Program-made: the position numbers and the translations under genes | The notes under the pieces: model-generated | The model's database searches: none | Seen by the model: only the letters and a program-made list of their open reading frames with translations | What the model was told of the DNA's origin: nothing | From: Marsupella aquatica | Lineage: Eukaryota; Marchantiophyta | Assembly (NCBI GenBank): GCA_973895155.1 | Contig: OZ316893.1 | Location: 26,288,001-26,352,000 of the forward strand | Direction of reading: 5' to 3' | DNA length: 64,000 nucleotides | Shown here: positions 43,232 through 54,240 of the stretch, one piece after another | Layout of the letters: every line of letters begins with the position of its first letter | Numbering within the stretch: position 1 is the stretch's first letter

Positions 43232-46200
43232 AGCCGGGGGTATGCCCTGTGCACGTCATCTAGGAGAGCAGATGATGTGTGGATTCTTGATTGTGCTTGC
43301 TCTTTTCATATTTGTTACATTCGTGAGTTTTTCAGTTCTTACTCTATTTCAAACGGTTCAGTTCTGATGGGAAATGATCACTCCTGTCAAATTGAGGGAA
43401 TTGGGTTTGTGAAGATTCAAATGTTTGATGGCGCTGTGCGCACAGTGTCCGGAGTCAGGTATGTACCTGGCATGCGTAAGAATCTGATTTCACTCGGTGT
43501 GTTGGATTCAAATGGTCATCAATGGAGCGTTATTGATGGTGAACTTCAAGTCAGGTCGGGAGAGACAGTGATTTTGAAGGGGAGTAGACAAAAGAATTTG
43601 TATGTGTTACAGGGCAATACTGTATGTGGAGAGGCCAATGTAACCAAGTCTCACGAGGAGATGACTCAACTGTGGCATTCACGGCTAGGCCACATGAGTG
43701 AGAAGGGTTTGGCTATCTTACGGAAGAATGGACTCATTTCTGATTTGCAATCTTGTAAATTAGAGTTTTGTGAGCATTGCATTCTTGGAAAGCAGCATCG
43801 TCGTGCTTTTGGTGTTGGAACTCATCGTTCCAAAGCGGTTCTTGAGTACATACATAGTGACGTGTGGGGTCCATCCCCGACTCCCTCACACTCTGGAAAG
43901 TTGTACTATGTATCATTTATTGATGATTACTCAAGATTTGTGTGGATTTATTTCATGACGCATAAGTCTGATGTCTTGTCCATTTTTAAGAAATGGAAGG
44001 CCCAGGTGGAGAATCAGACTGGAAACACGATCAAGTGTTTGGATACAAGGGTGAAGAGTTTGAGGTCAGACAACGGCGGGGAGTACACTTCAATGGAATT
44101 TGAAGAGTACTGTTCAGAACAGGGGATAACTCGCCATCTCACCACAGTTTATACTCCGCAGCAGAATGGTGTCGCTGAGAGGCTCAATCGGACACTGTTG
44201 GAGCGGTCACGGAGTATGTTGAGCCAATCAGGTTTACCACAAGAATTTTGGGCAGAAGCTGTCAATACCGCAGCTTATTTGGTAAATCTTTCTCCTTCTA
44301 GTGCTATCAATTTCAAAACGCCGTTTGAGATGCGCTATAAGCGGCAAGCAGACTATCATGGCTTGGTAATTTTTGGAAGTGATGCATATGCTCTCACACC
44401 AAAGCAGAATAGGACCAAGTTGGATCCTACCTCCAGGAAATGTGTTTTTCTTGGGTACCAGAGTGGTGTGAAAGCCTATAGGCTATGGGATCCTATTGCC
44501 TGTAAGCTCGTTGTCAGTAGGGATGTTTCCTTCAATGAATCCAGATTATTGAAGGAGGGGGAGAATACTCAGGTCTCCCGTACTGACAAAAGAAAATCTC
44601 CTATCCCGGATCTCGTTGAGGGGGAGATTGGTTATGAGGTGCATGACCGGAGAGAAGGAGTTGCTCCAATTATGGAGCTGGTTCCTGTGCCAGAGGAACC
44701 AGAGGAGTTTGTTGATGCTGGTGAGCAGCAAGTGGATGCTGTTGAGCTTCAAATTGTACCAGCACACACAGATCAACCGGAGTCATCGGCTAGAAGAACA
44801 TCTGGTCGCACTGTACGCGCTCCATCAAGGTATGGACAGTGGGTTGATTCATCTCAACTGCAAGAGGATGATTTTACAACTGATGATGAGGGTGATGCGT
44901 TAATTTTGGAAGAAGGAGAACCTTCTTCATTTCATGAGGCAAGTGCTTCAAAGGAGAAGCAAAAGTGGACTGCAGCAATGCAAACAGAGATGCAGTCACT
45001 AAAGGACAACAAAACTTGGGAGCTTGTTAAGCTGCCTAAGGGTCAGCAAGTGGTGGACAGCAAGTGGATTTACAAGCTGAAGGATAATTCCATAGGAGGT
45101 GGATCGAAGGTCTACAAGGCTAGATTGGTAGCAAAGGGATTCACACAAGAGAAAGGTGTGGATTACAATGAGGTCTTCTCACCAGTTGCTAAGTACTCTA
45201 CAATACGACTATTGTGTGTACTTGTTGTAATGTTTGGTCTGCTCCTAGATCAGATGGATGTTGTCACAGCTTTCCTCTATGGCACATTGGAAGAGGTGAT
45301 CTTCATGAGACAACCGCTAGGTTTTGTGAAGAGAGGACAGGAGGAATTGGTTTGCAGATTGCTGAAATCCTTGTATGGATTGAAGCAGTCACCAAGACAG
45401 TGGAACAAGCGGTTTGACGATTGGATTCGGTCACAAGGTTTTCACAGAAGTGTATTTGACCCTTGTGTGTATTTGAAACCGGTGAAGAATGTTGTCTTTG
45501 GGTTCATTGTTTTAGTACTTTATGTGGATGACATGCTAATTGCAGCCAAGGATAGGTCTGAGATTGTTAAGCTCAAGGCACTGCTTAGTGCAGAGTTTAA
45601 GATGAAGGACTTAGGGCCAGCTAAGAGGATTTTGGGTATGGAGATCACTAGGGACTTGGAGGCTGGCAAGCTATGGTTGACGCAGAGCAGTTATGCGAGG
45701 AAGGTAATTGCAAGGTTCAACATGGAGAATAGCAAGCCAGTAAGTACCCCGTTGGCTCCACACTTCAAGTTATCATCAGCGTTCTGTCCTACGGATGACA
45801 CAGAGAAGGGGTTGATGTCAAAGGTTCCATATGACAAGGCAGTGGGGAGTCTCATGTATTTGATGACTTGCACTAGACCTGATCTTGCCATGGCTATGGG
45901 CAAGGTGAGCAGGTACATGTCGAATCCAGGGAAGGTACACTGGGAAGCAGTGAAGTGGATTATCAGGTACTTGAAGGGTACCGTGGATCATGGTCTTTTA
46001 TTTGATGCGAATGCAAAGAATGCTAGATCATTGATTGGCTATGTAGATTCTGACTATGGACAAGATTTGGACCGAAGGAGATCAACAACAGGATACGTGT
46101 TCACACTTGGCGGTGGATGCATAAGTTGGAGGTCTACTTTGCAGAAGTGTATTGCTCAGTCTACTACAGAAGCGGAGTATGTTGCAGCTGCGGAAGCAGC

Positions 46201-46504
46201 AAAGGAAGCGATTTGGTTGGATAGACTTATCACTGAAATGGGATTGCCACAGGGGAATGTGAAGCTCCATTGTGATAGTCAAAGTGCGCTCCACCTTGCT
46301 GTGAACCAGGTGATGGACAGCAGAGTGAAGCACATTGACGTCAGGTACCATTTTATCAGGCAGGCTGTGTCTGATAAATTGTTTGAGCTAGTCAAGATTG
46401 ATGGTAAACTCAACCCGGCTGACGCATTTACCAAAGTGATTCCTTTGGAGAGTTTCTCTAGACACCGTGACGTATTGCAGGTTTTGCAATTGCATCACAA
46501 GTAG
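43232..46504 (+). CDS. pol: Copia pol polyprotein
   Basis: An open frame in phase with gag up to the TAG at 46502-46504. No ATG begins it, so it depends on gag translation. Numbering from W-I-L-D (43280, residue 2): protease motif 'WILDCACSFH' (2-11), zinc-binding H134/H139/C165/C168 of the integrase, catalytic D195 ('HSDVWGP'), D265 ('SDNGGE') and E301 ('NGVAERLNRTL'), reverse transcriptase 'YVDDMLIA' (749-756), and RNase H acids near D924, E966 and D1000. Integrase and RT motifs are intact. The protease has Cys where the family usually has Ser or Thr after the catalytic Asp. Confidence 0.95.
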   Translation, partial: SRGYALCTSSRRADDVWILDCACSFHICYIREFFSSYSISNGSVLMGNDHSCQIEGIGFVKIQMFDGAVRTVSGVRYVPGMRKNLISLGVLDSNGHQWSVIDGELQVRSGETVILKGSRQKNLYVLQGNTVCGEANVTKSHEEMTQLWHSRLGHMSEKGLAILRKNGLISDLQSCKLEFCEHCILGKQHRRAFGVGTHRSKAVLEYIHSDVWGPSPTPSHSGKLYYVSFIDDYSRFVWIYFMTHKSDVLSIFKKWKAQVENQTGNTIKCLDTRVKSLRSDNGGEYTSMEFEEYCSEQGITRHLTTVYTPQQNGVAERLNRTLLERSRSMLSQSGLPQEFWAEAVNTAAYLVNLSPSSAINFKTPFEMRYKRQADYHGLVIFGSDAYALTPKQNRTKLDPTSRKCVFLGYQSGVKAYRLWDPIACKLVVSRDVSFNESRLLKEGENTQVSRTDKRKSPIPDLVEGEIGYEVHDRREGVAPIMELVPVPEEPEEFVDAGEQQVDAVELQIVPAHTDQPESSARRTSGRTVRAPSRYGQWVDSSQLQEDDFTTDDEGDALILEEGEPSSFHEASASKEKQKWTAAMQTEMQSLKDNKTWELVKLPKGQQVVDSKWIYKLKDNSIGGGSKVYKARLVAKGFTQEKGVDYNEVFSPVAKYSTIRLLCVLVVMFGLLLDQMDVVTAFLYGTLEEVIFMRQPLGFVKRGQEELVCRLLKSLYGLKQSPRQWNKRFDDWIRSQGFHRSVFDPCVYLKPVKNVVFGFIVLVLYVDDMLIAAKDRSEIVKLKALLSAEFKMKDLGPAKRILGMEITRDLEAGKLWLTQSSYARKVIARFNMENSKPVSTPLAPHFKLSSAFCPTDDTEKGLMSKVPYDKAVGSLMYLMTCTRPDLAMAMGKVSRYMSNPGKVHWEAVKWIIRYLKGTVDHGLLFDANAKNARSLIGYVDSDYGQDLDRRRSTTGYVFTLGGGCISWRSTLQKCIAQSTTEAEYVAAAEAAKEAIWLDRLITEMGLPQGNVKLHCDSQSALHLAVNQVMDSRVKHIDVRYHFIRQAVSDKLFELVKIDGKLNPADAFTKVIPLESFSRHRDVLQVLQLHHK

Positions 46505-46684
46505 AGTTTTCTTAAACATTCATTGTAATTACTGATATATGCTCTTCCTCATTCCTATGTATTAGGCTACGGCTTAGTTCTGGTTTGCTCTAGTTAGAGA
46601 GGGAAACCGGTTTGGTTTCTGTCCAGAACTTCCCGCTGAGGGATCATATACATTGGCAGTATTACTCTCCCCTAGACCAGAGTC

Positions 46685-46695
46685 AAGGGGAAGAT
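46685..46695 (+). other. Polypurine tract
   Basis: 'aaggggaagat' lies directly before the 3' LTR and would prime plus-strand DNA synthesis. Confidence 0.88.
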
Positions 46696-47098
46696 TGTTG
46701 GGTATTTACTCTTACGTCTAGGTTAGGTATGACGTGGTTGGTACAACAATGTGGGTTGGTACAACTATGTGGTTAGGTACAACTACGTGATTAGGTACAA
46801 CTATGTGGTTAGGTACAACTATGTGGTTAGGTACAACTAAGTTGCACACTATATCATAAGAGGCATGTGTGCTTGGAGAGGTAGAACCAAGGCTCATTGT
46901 TATGGAGCCACTTGAGAGATAGGGAGAGCTTACACTGTGGAGACTCGGTATAGCCGACGGGCTTAGAGTTCAGTAAAGCTCTCTTGTGTGTTCCCGTGGA
47001 CGTAGCCTCAAGGAGGTGAACCATGTATCTCTTGTGTCGACTATTGTGCGTTGGATGGTTCATGGGCTTGCCGTTACGATCGTCGTCTATGCTCAACA
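46696..47098 (+). repeat. 3' LTR
   Basis: 403 bp and, by eye, identical to the 5' LTR, including the six 18-bp repeats at 46740-46847. It is followed by the target duplication 'tagtg'. Confidence 0.97.
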
Positions 47099-47103
47099 TA
47101 GTG

Positions 47104-50100
47104 GGGTGAACTTTGGCTAATATTTGCACTAAAATTGAGCTGCCATAAGGCTATCTTGTTTAGGACCTGTGTTATTTTAAGGTCTTTTCTTTTTGGCCAG
47201 TGTGACAAAGGTCATCTTGTGTGAAGAAGACTATGTTAGGACAGTTCCTTATCTACTTTTCCCAGATTAGCTTTTGACAGCCAGATCTCCTAGATTTAAG
47301 GATGACCGTTAGATTTTGACTAATGGGATCTGTTGCTAGGTGGGAAACTGCCTGAAGGTAGAGAGCAAACCTAACAAGTGTTTGCCAAAAGTAGCAAGGA
47401 CTTTTCAAAAAGGTGGAATCCATCTCATTTTGGCCGCCGGAAAAATAGTGTTTGGGGCACCTTGTTACTGTCTTGCATAAGGTGGGGCGGTTTTTTTAGA
47501 ATTTAGGGAAAGGCACCCGCAGTGGTGACAGCCCATTGTTTAATGTAGGGAGGACTGGCAACTGGAGAGAGCCAGTCTTACTTAGGAGGGCTGGTGACCT
47601 CATCCCTATACAAGGTTAGTTTTTGGCAAGCGAGAGTTTCAGTCAAAAAGGATCAGGTGGCAGTTCAAAATGAGCCATGAAGAAGATTTGGTGAGTTTGA
47701 AAGGAGCAGCTTAAGACACACAGGTGAGTTGAGGGGTGGCAATCATATCAGATTAAGGAGAACTTGATACAAAAACGTTCAGAAAAATGTGAAGTAAATT
47801 CTCTGGAGGGGAATGGAACCCCTCAATGTGTCCAAGGACACATGCTCCCAGGAAGAATTCAAATACATATGGGCATGGAAGCCTTGGATTCCCCATTTCA
47901 CCTGTCCTTGAGTTGTGGGTGGCAAATTTCATGCAACGATTTGAGCAAGAGGTGGCAAGTTGGTAAATGTCAGTGCGAGGAGAGCAGCGACTTGCGGCAA
48001 TGAAAATGAGGAGGTGGCAAGTCAGCAAATGCGGGGGTAAATGTCAGTGCAAGGAGAGTGGCAACATTACTGTGGGCTGGTGGGCAGGAGTAGAAACTTT
48101 ACCCCCTTGCCCTTTAGGAATGATGGTTAGTTTCTACCAGATGGAAGTCCAATTTTTTCTAATTTTTGTAAAAAAAACTTCCAATTGTTCTGTTATGGTA
48201 GCCAGCAATATGTTGAGGGGAAGAATTGGCAAACAATGAAAAAAATGTTGCACATCAGTGTCATGTCATTGTCTTGCATGATGACTCTTTTCCTACATTA
48301 TAGTGCTCTTCTTCTTCCTTTGATGTAGATGGTCACCGCTTGGGCTGCTGAATGGTCAGAACTGTCTAGGTCTCCCTACTTGATAGTACTCATTTTAGTA
48401 AAACGAGAGAGAGTACAGAGAGCCTATGTTACAAGTCATGTGGGAGAGAAACAGTGACGAAGCAGGGAGACACGTCTACAGTATGTGCCTTTTCCTAGCT
48501 GACTGCAATCATTTTCCTAACCAGGCCTAATATTTGATTAGGAAAATGTAAACTGCAAAGTAGGAATATGGGAAACTGCAAACCAATGGAATCCAATCAT
48601 AATACTGAACTACATCCCAGCCAATAGGTACAAGGACAGTCACTAAGGGCATTAAGTATGTATATGGCCATGTCCTGGTTTGAGGGCATTGTGAGATATT
48701 GAGGGCTTTAGCTCAAGTTTGAGGAGAGATTACGGACCACAATTCCTGTGACAAGAATCTCAACTTACCTAAACATGTGAGCTAATTTTGGAAAGAAATA
48801 AAACAGTAAAATCCCTGAAACAAGGCAATGCAATAGTGTGTAAAGAACGAAAAACATGTTAAATACCACGTCAAGATTTGCTGGCAAACTTGTATTTGGC
48901 GGAATTTGCTTTTTTTGTTTATAACTGCACAAAACATGTATTTGGAGTTACATATGCCTAGCTTGTCACTATGGCTGCCGGACTTAGAATTCAATAAAGT
49001 TCTTGTGTGTGTTTCATGAACATAGCCTTTGGAGAGGTGAACCATGTATATGTACACTACTTGTGTGTTTGTTGGATGTTGCACATGTACATGCTATCTT
49101 TAAGTAGCAATTGGTTGCTCGACAAAAATATGAAACCAAAACTCACAAAAAACTTTGTTTGTACGTAGGCCACCTTTCCCCTTTGGACTCCTTCTCTTGG
49201 GGACCGGGGGCCTACACCATCCCCCACTTCCAACTCAGTCTTCCCTTTGTTCTTTGCACCTCTCAAAACATTGCACTCATTAAAGGTTTAAACTTGCAAA
49301 CAAAAAAATCTTTGAGAAAAAGAGGACAAAAACCTCAGGAAAGGAGCAAGGAAGGTGTAGCATGCGGCCAAGTGAGCCAATGCTTGTTTTGCGTCTGTAA
49401 TAAATTGAATTCCTCATTGTGACCTTCCTATATGGTTTAACCAGAGTTTTACCAGGCTTTTCAGTTTGCCACTTAGTAGGGTTACTTTTAGGTTTTAGTT
49501 TACAATTGTAAGGACTCTAGTTGGGAACTCTAGGGCTTTTTCCCTTTTGTTAGTCATGGTTTTCCCTCGTTTTGCCCCCCTTTATTGGGTCTTGTGTTAC
49601 TCCCAGGTGCGCACCAGCCACTTTCTTGCGGGCAAAAATTATTAGCCAATCACTTATCGAAAAACAGCAAGCTAATGATACTCAGGCTGAAATTTTAAAA
49701 ACAACTTTTAAGTACATTGTTACTAAAGATGATTAAATTTATAATATTGTCACTGTTTTGTTTTTGTATTTACAAAAATGCCAAGCTTTCTGTATATAGT
49801 TCCCTTGGTTACCCCAGTAAACTTGTCATCCATATACTAAACCGTGACATTTTTATAAATACAAAAAAAAAACAGTGGCACCACCACCTAATGCCAGGAA
49901 ATACTCTAAATTAGTCACAAAACACTCCATAACCAGACCTGTGCTAGTGTGTAAGGTAAAATAGTAACCCCCTTAGCCACCTTGGCTAATGTTTAAAAGC
50001 AAGGAACAAATGGCTTGTAGGGCACCTTTGTTTTGTTTCCACTGTGCTATGCTATATGTTCTGGTACTAGAACCCTGCCATGGCCACACTTAAACGGGGG
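47104..50100. other. Intergenic region with old repeats
   Basis: It begins with the other half of the split target repeat and one worn unit of the 137-bp array (about 47225-47355). The stretch 47940-48060 repeats 'gaggtggcaagt..gtaaatg' and 'gtcagtgc.aggagag'. A worn LTR piece is at 48890-49120. No gene is supported. Confidence 0.45.
48890..49120 (+). mobile_element. Diverged LTR remnant related to the copia element
   Basis: 'ggacttagaattcaataaag', 'ttcttgtgtgtgtttcatg', 'catagcctttggagaggtga' and 'accatgtatatgtac' align with the second half of the young LTR ('gggcttagagttcagtaaag', 'gtagcctcaaggaggtga', 'accatgtatctcttgtg'). About 30 bp further on, 'caattggt' resembles the start of the primer-binding site. 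No internal region follows. It is an old relative or solo-LTR fragment. Confidence 0.55.
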
Positions 50101-50104
50101 CGAA

Positions 50105-50125
50105 GGGTTTAGGGTTTAGGGTTTA
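50105..50125 (+). promoter_or_regulatory. Telobox-like (GGGTTTA)x3
   Basis: Three copies of the plant telomere unit lie 155 bp upstream of the NSA1/WDR74 start codon. In Arabidopsis, teloboxes (AAACCCTAA on one strand) are common in promoters of ribosome-biogenesis and translation genes, which fits this gene. A second short match ('tttagggttaggg') lies in intron 1 at about 50648. Confidence 0.6.
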
Positions 50126-50127
50126 GC

Positions 50128-50260
50128 GTCGAAGTGCTTTTTTTTGACTGAGAAAAAACTTGGGAATCCAGTTATCGAGGCTGAAGGAGTGAAGGGGGAG
50201 GCAGGAACGAGAAGTCGCTCCCTGGAGAGAATTTGATTGATGGGCAGACTTTGATTGATG
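50128..50260 (+). repeat. Partial upstream copy of NSA1/WDR74 exon 2 and its acceptor
   Basis: The sequence 'gaatccagttatcgaggctg' with 'ggaggcaggaacg' and 'agtcgctc..tgg.gag' matches the intron 1/exon 2 junction at 50725-50790 ('aaatccagtcatcgaggctg', 'gcgaggcaggaacg', 'agtcgctcgatggggag'). It lies between the telobox and exon 1 and carries indels that break the frame, so it is a dead partial duplicate, probably in the leader or promoter. Confidence 0.7.
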
Positions 50261-50279
50261 CGTCAATAATCTTGGAGCA

Positions 50280-53200
50280 ATGCCGCGCACGACGAAAGTA
50301 GAGCTGCCTGGGTGTCCTGCGTTCAGAGCAATCTGCTGCGATTCTTTGGGACTCATCAAAGGTGATTCTCAAGATGGAAACCTTGTGCGTGTGGGCTTTG
50401 GGGAGGATTGGTCAAAATGAAAGAATTGCCATGCTTGTCTCACTTCATTCTCGCTCCATGTGTATTGAAGAATATGTTGCCGTACTTCAGAGTTTTGCCA
50501 TCTTCTTGGGTACACGGCGTCGATTGAGTTGTCGTAACAGTCTGAGGAGAATTCAATTCATTGTCATGATGGAAAACTGTAGAGCTTTTCAGACGAATTC
50601 TGAATTGCTTTTCCAATGACTAGGGCGTAAATTTTCCAGGTGCAGGATTTAGGGTTAGGGTAAGAGTGCTTTGTGTCGCGATTGTTATACAATTATTATT
50701 ATTATTTGACTAAAAGAAGCTTTGAAAATCCAGTCATCGAGGCTGAAGGCGAGGCAGGAACGCCAAAAGTAGTCGCTCGATGGGGAGACCCAGATATTCG
50801 CCAAGGAATACGCTGCGTCTCCATGTCCAATGATTTATCTCCTGTAAGTTTGCTCTGGGGGGACAACTATTGATAAGCTGAGGATTCATCTTCACCCCTT
50901 CAATTGAAGTATTATCGTTTTTTGGTTTGAGCGATGCCGCAATAAAATTATGCCCTTTGAGTCTTGAGACAATGATCCTGGGAAAGGCGACTAATCTACA
51001 CTGCCTTTATTTTGTTGTCCCAGAGATTGGCTGTTGCAAGGAAGACCAATAATGTGAGTATTGTTTACTTGCATTGACGACGATTTGTCCCTCTTACTTG
51101 CCTAATGTGCTGCATGAAAGGTTATTTCTGAGATTTATGGTGAAGAGTTTTATTAGAGATGCCACCATAGTCACAATCTCTATAGATAGAGTAGAATGCA
51201 TGAACGTCGAAGGTCAATGACTCTGTGTTGTAAATAGATTGTGCAGGAGCTGACCTAAACATAACATGGTGTTACAGCGCACGAACTGATGAACCTCCCA
51301 TCTTGCTTTCTGATTGTCAGGTTGAAATACTTGATCCTGCTTCAGGACAACTGCAGTCGCATCTTGTCATGCCACATGAACCAGTTGAGACGCTTGGACG
51401 AGAAAGTAGGGATGCAAGTGATGCCGTTTGTGGCCTGCACCTCTATAGTGAAGGTAGCTCCTGGTAAGGGTCTCGCCAGGTGTGCTACTGCAAATATCTC
51501 TGGTTGTTTCCATACATTGTCGTTGAGAATTACGTGCTAAATAGTCTTCCTATGGACTTGTTTGTGGAAAGGGGACCGGCTGTGCTGACATGCACAGAGT
51601 ATGGGGACGCGGCTCTGCAGAGACTACCAAATGAGGGTCAGGTCTCACAATCTACAGAAGAGGACCAGTTGATTCTAAAATGGAATATCAGCCAGACGGG
51701 AAGTGTCCTTTGCATGAAGGTGGATGGTCATGAACAGCATGCCGTTTTTGGAGGGTGGGTATATCAATCCCAGACAAAACTGTAATGCACATATTCGAAG
51801 ATTACGCAGATCCAAAAAACGATTGCAAGTCTGCAGTGGATATTACAATGACTTTCGTCACTTTTTTCCTACTTGAAATGTAATCAGTGCGATTTATAAC
51901 AAGAGTTCTCTTTCATTTCAGAAAAGGTGTGGACGTAAACGTTTGGGACGTGGCCAAGAATTCAAAACTTTGGAGTGCCAAAACTGTAAGGGCATCTGCA
52001 GTTGGATTATCCAGTTCTGTGTAACACTTAAGAAATCTCCCCTTTACACAATTCGTTACTTCTAGGATCTCGCAGCTATTGAAGAATAAATCTGATTGTG
52101 GTGTGGCTGATTTATTGTGCACTATTCTCTTGCATTCGCAGCCTCATCGTGACAATCTTGGATTGATTTCCCCAGCATGGGTTACATCTATTACTTTTCT
52201 TAGTAAAGACGATCATCGCAAGATAGTAGTGGGAACAGGACACCATCAGGTATGACATCGCTGTAAGCTTTCCAAGCCCATTTACAACTCAATAATTTTG
52301 AACGGTAGATCTAGTAATATTCAAGCAGTGTAGTCTTCTCTGATGAAAGCTGCATGTGACAAGTTGGTGAGCTAAGAAACAGCTATTGAAAGGGTGAATC
52401 ATGCTACTTAGTACTCTACGTATTTAGTTGACTGCACGCAGAGCAAATCTGCCTGACATATGGCATGTAGTGATATCGATATTTCACGCGCTGTTAAAAT
52501 CTCAAACTGTTTTTCTTTCAGGTCCGTCTTTATGATATTGGAGCCCAAAGGAGACCTGTACATGCATTTGAGTATGGGGAGTCTCCGATCAAAACTGTTA
52601 CTGAGGATCCTGATGGTAATTCAGTCTATGTGGGAACTGGTGGTGGTGACTTGGCCTGTTTTGACATGAGAACGGGTATGTGCTTGACAGCATTGATCTG
52701 ATCGTGCATTGAGAAAGGCTGCCGCAGGCTTTTTATAGCTCAATTTTAAATTGAAGCAGCTGCTACAACTTTTCCCATTAGTTGAGGTCACTGGGTAGGA
52801 AATGCTGTGGTTCTTCATAAGTTTATCCTTAGCTGGGTAAGTACACATGCCTTTATAAGGCATCAAGGGTCTCTTTGTGTAATCGTAGCTTCGTATCATC
52901 TACGAGCGTAGAGATGATAGTCGAAGCAAAAGGATTGGGAGCTGTATTTAGATTTTCACAACGTAGAGGTGCGATTCAATCTCTGATGCGATACAGCGGT
53001 TCATGCAGGAAAGTTACTTGGTGGATTTAAAGGAAAGTGTGCTGGGAGCATAAGATCAGTTGTTCGACATCCTGTTTTGCCTATGATTGCATCTTGCGGT
53101 AAGATTTGAGTAGTCTGCCCTCCTCCTCTATATATCCGCCTTCTGCAAAACTTTTGGTTTTCTAGTATGCAACATATTAAGCTCATGTGTAGTTCATTTT

Positions 53201-54240
53201 TCAACTTTATGTAGCTCAAGTTAGGTGTCCTTTTTTCATATCAGCTCTGAGCTTTCTTTTGTACGGTTTTGCACTTTTATCTGGAAGGAAATGTACTCCT
53301 CACAGTGGCATTCTTTCTCGCCTCGACTAAAGTATGATGCAACGTGTATTCACTGTTACAGGGCTAGATCGCTACTTAAGAATTCATGATACAAAGACGC
53401 GACAACTTCTTGCCTCGGTATCATCTTCCTACTCGTCTTGATCACGTCTAAGTCCATCAGAGTAATTAACAATTGGTTGCAATATGGACGCATACATTAT
53501 TTGGCAAATGTAGTGTTCATAGCAAGTTGCTAAATGGAAATAAGCTGGACAACTTACATGCTGTAATGTGGTTATCATTGCAGTTGTTTCTAAAGCAGCA
53601 ACTGGTTTCTGTGGTGTTTGATGTCCAAGCAAATATATCGACGAAGGTAGCTCCTGTGGCATCAGGTTGGTGGAATTAATTGATGAGTTGGCGGTTATGC
53701 ATTTCGCTTTCGGAAGATGAGGTGCTCAATTTCTTTGTAGGGATTGCCATTTTCTCACGATTTATGAAGGACTCTGTTTGGATCCATGCAATTTCCATCA
53801 GTTCCCATCAGACCACGTCGTTTACTACTGACCTCTGCCCCTTGCCCAGTTCCCTGTTACTGTTCTTCTCTGTTTTCACTCTTAGATACGCTCTTGTCTA
53901 TACCTCGTTTAACAAATTTGCTCGATAGTGTTTTGATGTTCCGTTACTTGGTGCAGATACTACTGTATTAGAAAAGACAACCGCGGAACACGGAGAAGAG
54001 GAAGAGGAAGAAGAAGAAGAAGAGGAGAAGCCTGCTGCCAGAAAGAGGCCGAAACCTGTAGAGAAAAGAATGAAAGTGCGGAAGGCAAAACCAAGAACGT
54101 CTACGTCTGATGTCTCTGATAGTATCAAAGAGAACCAAGAGGACATCAGGTTAGAGCACAAGTCAAGATCATTGAAGAGAACAGAAAAGGAACGGAAAGC
54201 ATCCAAATTAAAAGTCAAGAGATCTAAAGCAGAGGCATGA
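50280..54240 (+). CDS. NSA1/WDR74-like ribosome biogenesis WD40 protein (12 exons, 470 aa)
   Basis: Exons: 50280-50361, 50734-50843, 51024-51053, 51321-51463, 51545-51754, 51922-51985, 52142-52249, 52522-52675, 53009-53098, 53362-53417, 53584-53665, 53957-54240. Phase is kept and the total is 471 codons with the stop. Yeast Nsa1 and human WDR74 act in the nucleolus on pre-60S particles, and WDR74 is released by the AAA ATPase NVL. Diagnostic segments: 'MPRTTKVELPGCPAFRAI' (plant N-terminus), 'KGVDVNVWDV', 'VRLYDIGAQRRPVHAFEYGE', 'VYVGTGGGDLACFDMRTGKL', 'KCAGSIRSVVRHP', 'ASCGLDRYLRIHDTKTRQLL'. The last exon has a Glu run, then a Lys/Arg-rich tail, typical of nucleolar proteins. The exon 4/5 and 11/12 junctions were chosen to keep phase and are the least certain. 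Confidence 0.93.

Larger units (their letters stand above)
40640..47098 (+). mobile_element. Complete Ty1/copia LTR retrotransposon
   Basis: A 6459-bp element with 403-bp LTRs bounded by TG..CA. Reading both LTRs side by side, I see no difference. The 5-bp target duplication 'tagtg' lies at 40635-40639 and 47099-47103. Order inside: LTR, initiator-Met PBS, untranslated leader, gag, pol (protease, integrase, reverse transcriptase, RNase H), polypurine tract, LTR. Integrase before reverse transcriptase is the copia order. Identical LTRs mean a very recent insertion. Coding oddities: an in-frame TGA between gag and pol, and Cys in place of the usual Ser/Thr next to the protease Asp. Confidence 0.97.

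Noticed and set aside
50105-50125. Chromosome end or internal telomere block
   Set aside because: Only three units are present and they sit in a gene promoter, so a telobox is the better reading.
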